A stretch of DNA of 64,000 bases. Source: Microcyclospora pomicola. Its lineage: Eukaryota > Ascomycota > Dothideomycetes > Capnodiales. A program made the position numbers and the translations under genes. Under the pieces are notes generated by a model, which searched no databases, had not been told where the DNA came from, and worked only from the letters and a program-made list of their open reading frames with translations. Where the stretch lies: contig NHNY01000017.1 of assembly GCA_002786065.1 (NCBI GenBank), forward strand, positions 1 to 64,000, in the 5' to 3' direction. This document shows, piece after piece, positions 13,401 through 25,645 of this stretch (its first letter is position 1; every line of letters begins with the position of its first letter).

Positions 13401-15601
13401 GTACGAAAGGCTGTTTTCCATTCATCTCTAGGATTGATTCTGATCCTGTGGTAGGCCTCTCGAAGATCAAGGGTCGTATAGTAACATACGCCCGACAAGC
13501 GATCGAGTGTCTCCGCGATCAATAGTAGCGGGCACCTATTCTTAACGGTTACTGCATTTAGACTACGATAATCAACACACAGTCTAAGGGTGCTATCCTT
13601 CTTAGGAACGAACAGGATTGGGGCCCCTGCTAGGCTGTGGCTATAGCGTATCCTACCGCTCGCAAGATTCTCTTTAAGATACTCGCGCAATAGGCGCAGT
13701 TCGCGCTCTAACAGGTTATATAGCGGCCTATATAGGGCTCCTTACCTTCTACAATATCGATTCGATGGTCTGTTTGTCGATGCGATAGCAATAAGGATGC
13801 CTTGTCGCTGTTAAACACTTCTGCGTTCTCTGCAAGTTCTAGCGGAAGTGCGTCGCTTATCGCGCGCACTTACGCCGCAGGTGTATTGGTAACGACGAGC
13901 CCGAGGAACACTGCCTCGTCTATGTCGAAGTCTTCTACCTCTATATATTAGATATCTTCCTTACTACTTAGCCTATATCTAAAGGTCTAAGCTAGACAGT
14001 CTAGGTTGACACTATATTTGTGGAGGGTGTGCATGCCTAGTAGCAGAGCGCTTCCTTTACGGTCTACCCCGTATGCTACGAAGTCTATGTCGCGCTGCGC
14101 ACTATAGTCGTCTACTATTCGTACGCGCATCTCGTACGTAGCGTAACAATGCTTGCGTTCGCCGCCTATCTATCCTAGCGTAGGAAGGTCGCTAGAGATT
14201 AGGTTAAGACTAAGGTCTACTACTGTCCCTTAATCAATTAGGGTAACAGCTGTACTAGGATTAAGGATGGCTATAAGTGCGGTCTCGCCGCTATACGCGC
14301 GTTGCGCGCTACACTTGCGTTCTATAGCCGATAATTTTTCGATTACCCTGCGCTGCACATTGGCTATACTTTGTAAAGCGCTTAGGCTTTTCCTACCTTG
14401 ACATAGTTGATAGGGGTCCTGTTAGGATTTCCACCCTTCCTCTTCTTTAGACAGTTAGGGGAGATGTGACCTAATTCTCTACAGGTCTAACAAGTGCCTA
14501 GTTTAGGTGCTGTAGCTATATCGTTGTTATACTTGCGCGGCTCCGGCGCGCGACGCTCGTCGCGCGCGCGAGTCGGGTACGTCGATTTGCCACTCCCTCG
14601 AGTCCTTTAGGAGACTCGAGGACTATAGTGTGACTCTCCGGTTATACGACCGTGTCCCGATCGTGCGCCTCTAGTACGGCGCATGTTCGTCTCTATAGTA
14701 GTTGCGACAGTAATCAATTTCTCCCTTGTGTTAGGGATCACTATGTGGTTAGAGAGAGAAGCCCTCAATTCCGGCCTTATTCCTGTGAACAGGTGCTGCA
14801 CACGTTGCGCCTCGGTATATAGGGGGAGCTGCGCTTCTAGTGTCTTAAGAAAGGTAGCGAAGGCCCTTACAGATTAGCCCTCTCGTTGCTCCGCTTTCTT
14901 GTATTGCTAGCTTGCCTCTATACCACGATTAACTAGGTCTGCCTAGATATCCAGTAGAAATGCCTTATAGTGTTCCTAGTTGAGCGCGACACCTGCGCTC
15001 TTTAGTCGCTTATACTCCGACCACCAGGTTTCTTTCGGGTCTCCCTCGAGAAACTGCATAGCCTAAGTAATGAGGTTTTCTTCTGTAGGGAAGGCTCTTA
15101 GAGCGTTTATAGCAGCAAGCTCCGCATCGCGCACGTAGTTGCGATATTCCTTAATGCTCTTGCTATAGTATTTATCTAAGTCCTTCAGCTTGGTGTCCCG
15201 CTTTTTGAAACGCGGTTGCGCATCATCTTCTTCGTCGCTGGTCGCACGCTTACGTAGCGACTATGCGGCGCTTCCTGCTAAACTCGAAGCGAGTTCTAAG
15301 GATCTTGGTGTAGTGATAGCTAAGCTGGTTTGGAGATGATCAGGGAGGCTATCAGGGATGCTATTGCCTCTCTTAAGCATAGCTACTTCTTCCTCCACCC
15401 TCTGCAGCTCTCGTTGCATAATGAGACGATCCCGCTTTTCCCGCGCGATGCGTAAGCGCTCTTCTAGCGTCGCGCTCGCGTCTTGTATAGTGTCGCTCGC
15501 AGTTATCTCTGTAGGGTTTTTATAGGTGCTATGCCCTTCTATCTCCTAAATGTCCTCTATCCTGTGTACTGGGCTATGTTCCTTAAAAGATAGATTATAA
15601 T

Positions 15602-15817
15602 TGTAAGGGGCAGCAATAGACTACTAGGGCGTAGCTTCTAGATGCCAAAGGATAGCGTAGTACACAGAAATAGGGGAGTAATAGTATGATACAGTTACTA
15701 CCGAGAATAATCCATGAAGCGTACGAGGTGCGCAGGTCGCGTACCGAAGTGTCGCTTTATGCCAAGACTGGAGACACGTGACTTCAACCTTACTTTAGGT
15801 AGGAAAGGGGCCTTACA
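15602..15817 (-). repeat. 5' LTR of chromovirus copy B
   Basis: This 216-bp repeat is followed by the second ATAGG at 15818-15822, after which the older Gypsy RT sequence resumes. Confidence 0.92.
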
Positions 15818-18230
15818 ATAGGAGATATATCTTAGGGTTTACTAAAATAGTAGCCTACTTATTAGACTTAATTAAGAAAGATAATGCCCTACTTAGGACT
15901 AAAAAGAGAAGGCCTATTAAATAGAATACTAGATATGCTATTATATTTACTAGATTAAAACAAGCTATGTTAAGTGTACTAGTATATTACGAAGATAATA
16001 TAAGCTGCGCCTAACTATAGCAGTTCCTAGTCTACTCTAAGTAACTAAGTAGGGCTTGGTATAGAGCAGACTATAAGTGCTCTTACTACTCTTAGTAATC
16101 TAGGAAAGATCACTAAGAGCGCGTAGAGCAACTACGAATCTCCTTTGTATATAACGAATAATCTTTCTTAGGTAGTTAGGAGTTCGTGCTTAATTTATGT
16201 TATAATCTTTACTCTAGGTTAAACATCTACCTTAACCTTTATAAACCCCTTCTCCCTAACTTGTCCTATCGAATAAACCGTACCTAAATCTTAGCTAGAC
16301 CGACCTACCTTTATAACATAGTATTAGTACTACCTAATATCTCTAAGCCCTTCTAAATAGAGACTAATGCCTCTAACTAGGCAATTAGTGTAGCTCTGTA
16401 TTAACATAATAACAACAACAAGTTGTATCTAGTAGCCTTTAGTAGTAGGAAGTTACAGAATGCTAAGCTTAATTACCTAGTTTATAAGAAGGAGGGCCTT
16501 GTAATTAAGGAAGCCCTAAGGACTTAGAATTATTATATAGTTAATAGTTATAAAATCACTGTATTAACAGACTATAACAGCCTTAAGTATCTTAATACTA
16601 CTACTAACTCTAGTAAAAGAATTGCTAGATAAGTTAAAGAGTTCTAAGGCTATAATCTTAAGATTAAATATAGAAGGGGAGCTAAGGCTATTATACCTAA
16701 TACTATTTTAAGAAGGCTAGACTTTATAGCCTTAATAAGATTTAAGTTAGATAAGACTAAGACCTTCCTAGTAGCAATATATACCTACTTAACTACTAAG
16801 GAACTGCTAAAAGACAAACATTTATTAGAGTTAGTTTAGGAGAAGGTAGAATATTTTAAGTTAATCTAGCTACTTAGGGAAGATATTACTAAGCTTAGAT
16901 ATAGGTTGCTAGACAACCTTAGTACTACCCTATTCCTAGAGCACTAGTTAAGATAGGACTTTATTAAGACTATCTACAATTAATATAGTTATCTTAGATA
17001 TCTAGGGTTAATAGGTTATATCTAACATAGAGCTTAGTAGCTAAGAATAGTAGATAATCTTAAGTCTTTTATATATAAGTATCTAACTTATTAATTAGTA
17101 TAAAAGGTAAAGCTAGACAAACCTAAGAACAGGGAAAAGCAGTACTACTAAATTAACAACAAGTTACTACCTTTTAAGAGATAGGTAATTAATGTTGTTA
17201 GTCTACTTAAAAAGACCCTTAATAGTAATAAATTTATTATTATAGCTATTAATATAGCTATAGGCTAGCTAGTTACTAAAGCTGTTCCTAGTATAGATAA
17301 TAAGGCTACTACTAAATTCATTTATAAGGATATATATAGTTTATATAGTCCCTTAAGAGAGTTGCTCTCTAACAATAGTAAGAATTTCTTATTAAGAGTT
17401 ATTACCTACCTTTTAGTATAGCTTAAAACTTATTAAGACTTAATAAGCCCCTACTATCTATAGACAAATAGTAAGGTTAAGAACTTTAATAGCTCTCTTA
17501 GTAAGGTCTTAACTAAGATGTATATTAGCACTAACTTAAGATACTAGGACATATTCTTATATAAAGCTCTATTATAGTTAAGAAGTAGGCAGTATGCTAT
17601 AACTAAATTAAGCCTATTCTACCTTATATATAGCTAACATCTAAGGATTTTATAAGATAAGAATATAATAAGGCCTATTAATATATTAGTAGCAGATCTA
17701 GATACTAAATTAGTTTAAGTAAGATATATAAGGTAGCTTATAAATAAAAGGTTGTTATAGAGAGCTTAAGCTAGAGGCTTAATTAATACTAAGATACTTT
17801 AACCTAAAGTAAATACAAGGAGAAAGGTTAGTAATTAGGTTCTTTTACAAAACCTAAAACTAATAAAGCTCTAGCCTAAATAGATTAGTCTATATTAAGT
17901 AGCTAAATTATATTAGCTTAGAATATATACTTTAAAAATACTAACTAGGAGAATTTTAAAGTACTTAGTATATAGAAACAGGCTTATTATAGCCTATTAT
18001 AAAAGTGTAAAAGACTTTTAGAATAAGTAGCCTATAAGAAATAATAGAGGTATTATTACAAGTTCCCTAGAAATTAATAATATTCTAGATAAGTAGAATA
18101 TTAATTATATTAATATTAAAAAATTATTAATATAGTTAGAACAGAAATAGAGGCAACTCTAGGCCTTACTAAAGAAGGATTATACTTCTATAGGAGTAAG
18201 AAGGTTCTTAATAGAGGAGGGAGATTCTAT

Positions 18231-20330
18231 AGTAGTTAATAATAATTCTTTAATTATAGATCTTACCTTAAAGTTAAGGAAGACTAAGGCTAGATTATAG
18301 TCTAAGAAAGGGACTATATAGCTAAATGTGTTAGTCCTAAGAGCCCTAACAGCTATTACTATTAATAAGGCTCCTAGAGTCTTTAAAGTAGTAGATAATA
18401 GGCTAGATATTTAGTTAGTACTATAAGGTATATAGCTTAAGACAACAAGTCTATAAAGACTAGAACTACTAGAAGTAGATAACATAGTTATTAATAGACA
18501 ACATGTTATTAGAACTCTAGAAACACTAATTAAACTAGAACTTAACAACTCTAAACTAACTAGAAGGTAGAGACTATTAGGTTTAAGGTAAAGACCTAGG
18601 AAGAAATAACAAAATTAGTAACTAAGTCTTATTATATTTTCTATTAAATAAACTATATAGAATCTAGCTACTTAATATAGCAACTATTACCTTAAAGAAA
18701 CCTAAGGACAACTTTTAGAGGAATTAATTATCCTTAATTTATTAAATAAAATTATTAAAACTTAAGAAAACACTAAGGATCTCTACTATTAAATTCTAAG
18801 AATCTATACTTACTTATCTTCCTTCTCTTCTATAATCCTAGAAAGCTCTATATTATTAGTATAAATATTAGGAGCCCTAAATATATTATTAAGATCCTAA
18901 GGGCTATTAGAGGCATTAATAGCTACTAAATTACTAGCTAAGGCAGATTAGAACTAAGTAACTCTGTTTATTATATTAATCTAAAACCTACTATTAGTAG
19001 TATTAGCTAGGGAAGTAATAGGGATCCTAATATAAAGGCTAGTTAGTATAGGTCTTATTATTAGCCCTAAAACAGTTATACCCTTAGGCTAAGGCTAATT
19101 AAATTGACTAGAGAAGTTAGCATTGTTACTAAAGCTATAAGTCCTAGATCTCTAACCTCTTAATAATAGACTTATAGAAGCCCTAGCTCTCTTATTACCC
19201 TTACTTAAGCTATCTAGATTCCTATTGTTATTCTTAAGAGTAGTTTTAGAGACTAAGGAACATTCCTACTACTTGTTAGTAAGTAGATAGTTAGAATAAG
19301 CTCTATATACTACAACCTTCTTATAGAGACTAGTAACTATAGTGCAATTCTTAAACTTCTTATTAGTAGTTCCCTTAGCACACTTTATATAAGCATTATT
19401 AGTATATCTAGTCCTTCTATAACTAGCTTTAATACCTATTACTACTAAGGAATACTAGGAGAATAATCTAGTAAAGGTATCTTTATTAGGATTAAACTCT
19501 AAAAGAGCTATTAACCTTAATAGTCTAGAGCTAGTAGGGCTAGTATTTGTAACATCTAGAAAACACTCCTACTAAGCCCCTATTCTAGTCTTTAGACTAT
19601 TAGCTCTTAAAATATTAAAGAACTATACTAGTATACCTAAGCTCTACTTCCTAATCTTCTTAAATTCTACTAAAATATTAGCTTTAGTAATATTAACCCT
19701 AGTAGTATTAGTGTTAGAAGATGTAACTAGTACTAAGATCCTAGAGCTAGATAGAGTGTTAATTAGAGTAAAAGACATAATAGCTAGGGATTGTTTAGTA
19801 AGAAAGAAGGTAGTTTAAAGGCTATTAAGGTAGTTAAAGGTAATAATAGTTAAGAAGAAGGAGATTGTTGTTGTTAAGATTAATTAAGTAGAAGATATTA
19901 TTAATATAAAAGAGATAGAGGATTAGAGGAAGGTTATAGACTATATAGACCTTATTACTAGCCTAAGGATATATTAGGTACTAACCCCTAAGATTTAGTT
20001 AAGGATCTGCTAATTAATTAGGGAATAAAGGTGTTATAAAGCACTAAAGTAAAGGTATAAGGCCTTCTAAAGTAAAAAGTAATAGCTATATACCTCTATT
20101 AGAGGTTATGCTATTAGCTTAAGTAAAAAATAGCATAAGATAGTTATTTTTACTAGGGATTACTAAAGGATTTTCTTTGTTTAAAGGCTTATAAGAGGCT
20201 ATAAGTAAAGTAATAGACTGCTATTTACTCTATAAAGGCTATATTAAGCTATAAATAATACCCTCTTACTAGGTGTTAAGAGATCTTAGTAGAGGAGGAT
20301 GTAAGAATAATCTCTAATTAGATAGAACAC
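18231..20330. repeat. AT-rich fossil tract, family unknown
   Basis: About 2.1 kb of strongly AT-rich, TpA-rich sequence continues from the old Gypsy element. It might include that element's 3' LTR near its start. A weak, much-interrupted coding-like signal on the minus strand covers roughly 18800-19780, but I cannot assign it to a family. Composition returns to normal at about 20330. Two CACGTGA motifs sit at the boundary (328-334 and 344-350 after 20000). Confidence 0.5.
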
Positions 20331-21774
20331 GTGATGTAGAGCACACGTGACTAGTTAGTTATGTAGAAAACAATCCCTTGTGCAGGAAGATCTTCTTCCT
20401 AAGGCACGCACCCTCGGAATATTCTTTCAGATAGACGGAGTCGTTGTCAGCACATGAATATGGTTAGCTTGCTTACTACATCAGAGTTGGCTCTCACTTG
20501 GCAGGCCGATCGACAATACCGTTACTTGAATCAACGACTTCACTTGCGCGATGCCCGACGTGAATGTTCCTACTGCAATGTAGAGTGAGCTCTGAACAGC
20601 GTCTTCCCGGTGAGCAGACAGAGAGAAACGTTTACGAACATTCAAATACTTGCGTCTTCACGTGTGCTCTGGAGTGCATCTGACATCACCTGTTCATATC
20701 CAATGCGATAAAGTCGGCAGAGTCTCGTCGACAGTGACTTAACCGATCTCGTGGAAGGCAGGCAAATCGACAAGTATCAAAGTCGGAAAGAACAGGTGTA
20801 AAGTTTACCATTATCTAGTCAGCTCAGCTATGATACTGACATACTCAACCCTAACATCAACATACGCTTCTGCAATCTAAATTTTGATCGACGTACTTCT
20901 CAGGCTGTAGTACTGCCGTACTTTCAAGACCCCCATGGATCTGACTCTTCTCCGTCCTCGGCGTACCGCAATGTCCTAAGCTGCGCTGGACCTTGTGGGT
21001 TAGTCGGTCGACTTCCTCACAAGCTCAGCAACGCTTGTGATGGACGTCGGACTACCTGCACGTGCTTGACACAACTCCTGGTCAAAGCTCTCTTTTTTCC
21101 TTTCGGGCGTCGAACGTAAGCGCCTCCACCTCTAGTTGCAGGCCTTTCGTCATACTGTTGCTAGCATTGGTTGTTGGCTAGACGGCCAGCAGGCAATCTG
21201 ACTCTTGTTTCGCCGGTTTTCCTAGGCTTGTTCGCATGGCCACATACGTGTCCCGGCCAGATACTGTAACAACTTTGATGTTGTGTTGTCTTCGAGCTGC
21301 ACAGCCTCGAGATACTTCTTTGACTTTCCATACTGCCTTGGTGATCTCTTATGCCGACTTTCAACATCCAATGCCTGCTCAATACTGCATTGGACAGGAG
21401 GACCGTGAGGCCCCTGACAGGGGGATCAGTCGACTGCTAGTCAATCGTGTGATTGGCGTTCCAGTATGAATTTGCGGCCTGAAATATGGTCGAAAATAAT
21501 CTTTCTACGCAGCCTTCATGGACATTGGTACCAACTGACCGGTTCTAAGGGCGCAGACTGCTGTTCTGCTGGTTAGGCAGCAGTGACCAACGTCAAGATG
21601 GGGCTGCATAGTATGCAAGACGCATTCTCGTGATGTCGACCTCCTCAAAAACGTGGCATAGGTCGATCAGTGTATGATGAGACAAGCCGGTGCGTTACGG
21701 TCCCTTATAATCATAGATCCTGAAGCTCGTACTCACTCCGCAGGCTCAAGTTTCTCGCCTTCTGATGTTCACGG
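20331..21774. other. Intergenic, no gene seen
   Basis: About 1.4 kb of normal composition lies between the fossil island and the 3' end of the PTH11-like gene. Short open frames on both strands around 21160-21470 show no recognisable domain and no splice-supported extension. Confidence 0.4.
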
Positions 21775-23078
21775 TCAGGGGATATCCGCGTAGCTGAATG
21801 CCGTTGATGGTGGTGAGGCTCCTCTTACCATTCGCGACTTGTCGTGCATCCCGATCTGGACTGGGGTGAGATACTCGTTGCTAGCAGACATCTCCGGATG
21901 ATGGTTCAGGCTAGACGTTTGACGGGTTGCAGATCCAGAATGTGGTCGACCACCACTGTGGTGTATGTCCGGGCCGGAAGGCCTGCGGCCTGAGGTGCGG
22001 AACATCTGTGAGATGGCCGGGACGCAGCCACATATTATCGCTGAAGTAGAAAGGCATCAGTTTCGATGTCCCAATAGGCACTTGTTCCATGCGATCTCTT
22101 TGACTTACCAACCATGCACTCGAGAACGGCCCAGAGCGCCAGCCACGATGGATCCGGGCTGGCGGACCCAGTACTTGCCCAAATCAAGAACACACGGATC
22201 ATGCTGACCACGATAGCAATCACATTGGTACTGAAAAGTGCACCGACACTGAGCTTATCGCGAGTCGTCATCTGGAGTCCAAAGACCACGTAAAGCGGCA
22301 GAGCCATGACTATACTAATCAGCACCACGTGATCAGGTCGGGATGGACATACTCACTCGCTATATCAGTCAACACATCCGCTGCGAAAGAGAAATAAAGA
22401 CTGATGATCTGGTTTCTCGCATTCTCGGGCTTGGCGCAGGCACCTTTTCAAGTGGTTAGCACATGAGCTCTTCCCCTGCATCACGTATACAGACACCGTC
22501 TTGGGGAGACATACCGAGCACAGTGAAATCCGCAACAGAACTGCAGGAGAGGAATTGTGTGACCCAGCATCCGGCAAACGCCAGAATCGTAACGACAAGA
22601 ATGGCCCACCACGTACGCATCCATTCAGTACGATTCACGATTCGCCGGAAGAACAGTAGCAAGCTGATCTTCACAGCCCACAATACGGCCCAGAACATTG
22701 GCGTGACCGCGAAGTTGAACATCATCATGTGGTAGTAGTCATCGTCCACGGCTGGGGTGTATGGAGCCTTGCCAGAGGCGAAACTCAAGAACCGCCACAT
22801 GTAAGGGATGTCTGCGATATACAATCCGCACAGCGCAACGTACATGGCCCACGCACAGAGGAGGGCATAGTCATCCTCCAGCAAACGCCGTTGATTCGTG
22901 AAACGCACATATAGGCGGATAGCAGCAACTATCGTCGTGACCACGATTCCAGCAATGCAGCACGCCTGAGGGTAAGAAACTGGCAATGAGCATCCGCACG
23001 CAACAGTATGTCGTCCCCTGGGTTGGACTCGGCACTTACAAACAACGTCTCCTGGGACGTATAAGCCAACAAGACCAT
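21775..23078 (-). CDS. PTH11-type / rhodopsin-domain seven-TM protein
   Basis: The predicted protein has 347 residues from five exons: 23040-23078, 22515-22965, 22357-22443, 22109-22309 and 21775-22040. Introns are 74, 71, 47 and 68 bp, all with GT..AG ends, and the sum is in frame. The 13-codon first exon starts at the ATG at 23078; the longer open frame upstream is in another frame and would not splice correctly. Seven hydrophobic segments are visible, starting with ACCIAGIVVTTIVAAIRLYV and ending at ECMVAIICGCVPAISQMF, and the LLEDDYALLCAWAMY stretch is typical of the fungal rhodopsin (SAT4/PTH11) domain. No CFEM domain precedes it. The tail of about 75 residues is polar and probably cytosolic. 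Family members are membrane proteins proposed as GPCR-like sensors; the ligand is unknown. It is transcribed away from the FAD oxidase gene. Confidence 0.85.
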
Positions 23079-23460
23079 CTTCGACCAGAATATACCCGCG
23101 ACCTGCCAGCAAGTGAGGAGATGAGTTGAGGTCCGAGACCTCTGCGAGCGGTAAGAGAAGAAGTTGCTGGCGGCCGGGGTTCAAGTTCTCCACATAAGGC
23201 ACAAGTGACAGCGCCGCCAGGCCGGTAGGATCAGTCCATAAAGTCTATTGCTGCAGGTTCGGCAAACCATCACAGAACCTGGATGCAAGGAGTTTAGCGG
23301 AGTGCCGATCATATCCCACTCGCGGCCGAGATGGAGAATGCCGAATGCACGACCGTTCGTCAGGGTCGGGCCCTATTCCTCGGACAGGCAGGACTTCATA
23401 CAGACTCTTCCTCGTTCTGTGGCTGTTGTTTTCCCGATTCCTCCATCCCGGCATCCCACG
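23079..23460. promoter_or_regulatory. Divergent promoter region, PTH11-like / FAD oxidase
   Basis: A 382-bp gap separates the start codons of two oppositely transcribed genes, so both promoters must share it. I see no convincing known factor site. Close divergent spacing permits co-regulation but does not prove it. Confidence 0.4.
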
Positions 23461-25220
23461 ATGGTTGGTCTCATGTCGCTACGCGTGCTGCTAGCAGCTG
23501 TGATTATCAATGGCGCCGCAGCTGGCTGGGCTGGGCATCACCGGCCATCGGGCCATGATCACCCCTCCACACACAGCTGTGCCAAAGTGGTCAGTCTCGT
23601 ATACACCTCGGTGGCGAACAACATTCAGCAAATACTTACATTGATTGCGATCACAGTGCTCGGAGCTCCATGCCGAACTCCCAAATGCTGTCAGCTACGC
23701 CAACTCGACTGTCTACACCGAGGAGCAGCAATATTGGTCACAGCAGCAAGCGTCCACATTGCCAGCTTGTCGCTTCACGCCCACCAATGCCGGAGAGGTA
23801 TCACGAGCTCTATGTGCTCTGCGCGAGCACCAATGCCAATTCGCAGTAAAGAGCGGAGGACATGCTTCGTTTTTTGGCAGTTCCAACATTAACGGTGGCG
23901 TGACCATTGACCTGAGTTCATTGACCCAGATCGAGGTCTCCTCGGACCGAACAATCACGCACGTCGGCACTGGTAACCGATGGGAAGATGTCTACACGAA
24001 GCTCGATAACATGAGTCTTGCAGTGATAGGTGGCCGAAATGGCGACATTGGCACTGGTGGTCTGACTTTGGGAGGTAAGGAAACTTGCGCATGATGCATT
24101 CCTTCCAGACCGCTGACCGAACTCACAGGCGGAATTTCGTTCTTCTCCGGATTTTACGGGTGGGCCTGCGACAACGTCAAGAACTACCAGGTCGTGCTAG
24201 CCGATGGTCAGATCGTCGAAGCCAATGAGCAAAGTCATCCCGACCTTTACTATGCTCTCAGAGGTGGAGGCAATAACTTCGGCATTGTCACTCGCCTGGA
24301 CTTGGACACATTCGAACATGGTCTGATGTGGGGAGGCTCTACGGTTTATCCCCTCTCCGACAGCTCTTCGATCTACGATGCATACTACTGGTTCAGCGAA
24401 AATGCCGAGACAGACCCCAAAGCACATCTCATCGTGGCGAGTGCATGCGTAGCAGGTCTGGGGTGTTTCTTTGCCAACAGCTATGATTACATCAACCCTG
24501 TCGCCAACCCGCCCATCTTCGAGAACTTCACCAGCCTACCGAATCTGACAGACAGCACACGTGTGACGACACTGCTCGACCTCACGAACGAGCTGAAGGC
24601 CTCACAGCCCCCAGGGTACAGGTAAGTGTCTTTCAGTGCCAATTCCGAGGAGCATTCGTAACAAGATTTTTAGGCAAGCTTTCTGGACCACGACATTCAA
24701 GACGACTCCCGAAAGTCCAGCACTTTTTCAGGACATCCTTGATTTCTGGTATACCGACATCCAGCCTGTCGTTAACTCTACATCTTTCCTGGCATCGCTA
24801 GTGTTTCAGCCTGTCACCAGACCCATAATCAAGAACTTTGCGAAGAGGGGCGGCAACGCCCTGGGCATCAGTGAAGCTGATGGACCTTTGACCAGTAAGT
24901 CATCAACCTCAGTGCCAGACCACGTTCATGTACTGACAATACCTTAAGTCATGGATATCGACTTCCAATGGGCAACCGCAGCCGACGACGATAAAATTTA
25001 TGCCATCCAGAACGCTATCATATCGAAAGCGAACGAACTGGCTGCCAAGCGCGGTCTTGCACACCCGTACCGCTACCAGAACTACGCTTACATCACGCAA
25101 GACGTGTTTGGTGGATATGGTCAGAAGAGCAAAGACCGGTTGCTGAAGACTCAAGCAGAGTACGACCCGGACCATGTCTTCGTCGACTTGCAACCGGGTT
25201 ACTTTAAGCTGAGACCGTAG
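23461..25220 (+). CDS. Secreted BBE-type FAD-linked oxidase
   Basis: The predicted protein has about 510 residues from five exons: 23461-23589, 23657-24074, 24129-24621, 24674-24894 and 24949-25220. The first donor could instead be at 23599, adding three residues; either keeps frame. An N-terminal signal peptide (hydrophobic to about residue 22) indicates secretion or the vacuolar route. The FAD_binding_4 fold is shown by AVKSGGH (His about 112, the usual site of covalent FAD attachment) and by GGGISFFSG near residue 185. The C-terminal BBE domain is shown by NYAYITQDVFGGYG and YDPDHVF. The family includes berberine-bridge enzyme, 6-hydroxynicotine oxidase and carbohydrate oxidases, and oxidises amines, alcohols or sugars with O2. 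The substrate cannot be read from sequence. No second covalent-FAD Cys motif was seen. Confidence 0.92.
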
Positions 25221-25645
25221 ATCGTGCTACGACTATGTACATATATGATAGAGCTGATGCAAAAGTTTGATCCCATCTCAAAGTTGGGCCTCTACGATTG
25301 TTCCTTGCCTTACAGATACCATGCTGGATTTAAAAATGTCATCGTACATGAATTAACACACAAGTTGCTCAACTCGGCGATTGTACCGAATAGCGATTGG
25401 CTCAGAATCTCGGTCTTCTCTCCGATTGTGGGGCTGGTCATCACACGGGCATCCCTACCACTGCACGCTCTTCTACCATCCTTACGCGCAAGGACAATGG
25501 CTGAACCCAGAGACGAAGATGAGTGGTGACGGACATCTCACACCCCAGCCCCGACTTCGGCCATCTATTGGCAGTAAGCATACGATGAGCTCCACAGCAT
25601 ACCTAAGTATGACAAGTTTTCTTTCTTCATCTGGCGCACTTCAGC
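25221..25645. other. Intergenic between FAD oxidase and MFS transporter
   Basis: These 425 bp lie between tandem genes and must hold the oxidase terminator and the transporter promoter. Overlapping short frames are not supported by homology or splicing. Confidence 0.4.

Larger units (their letters stand above)
8654..15817 (-). mobile_element. Ty3/Gypsy chromovirus copy B, fossil, inverted relative to copy A
   Basis: This is a second copy of the same family on the opposite strand. Positions map to copy A simply as 16737 minus x, so there is little or no net indel between the copies. LTRs are 8654-8869 and 15602-15817 (216 bp each); the 5-bp target duplication is ATAGG (8649-8653 and 15818-15822). 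The RT region (about 13040-13740) is better preserved than in copy A and shows [11 protein letters not shown] and the [12 protein letters not shown] block. A chromodomain-like segment lies near 10777-10897. It is broken, with dozens of changes. Its LTRs differ at about ten sites, all transitions. It inserted independently into the same older Gypsy element, 570 bp from copy A. Confidence 0.92.
93..18230 (+). mobile_element. Ancient Ty3/Gypsy retroelement, fossil, split by two later insertions
   Basis: Three AT-rich pieces (93-918, 8084-8653 and 15818 to about 18230) become continuous once the two inserted elements are set aside. Translated segments resemble Gypsy pol: the region before the fingers of reverse transcriptase around 740-918, RT core in 8084-8653 continuing just after 15818, RNase H at about 16330-16720, integrase at about 16800-17800, and perhaps a chromodomain-like tail near 17930-18060. 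A purine-rich run near 18208-18222 could be a polypurine tract. The element is broken by a very large number of changes (many dozens) of the RIP type and is clearly older than its two guests. Its LTRs were not found; the left end is cut by the window or by 1-92, and the right end is approximate. Confidence 0.75.

Noticed and set aside
1-20330. CRISPR-like or tandem-array explanation for the repeated blocks
   Set aside because: The repeats are LTRs and inverted element copies with target duplications, and the genome is eukaryotic.
20328-20350. Paired CACGTGA motifs as a promoter element
   Set aside because: They sit at the edge of the fossil island with no gene start near, and a similar CACGTG occurs in the LTRs, so they may be repeat remnants.
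21161-21469. Opposed 73- and 77-codon open frames
   Set aside because: They overlap each other in antisense, have no homology that I recognise and no splice-supported extension.
22456-23202. Long minus-strand open frame taken as the whole receptor
   Set aside because: It reads through two introns (22966-23039 and the start of 22444-22514) and lacks three of the seven membrane segments.
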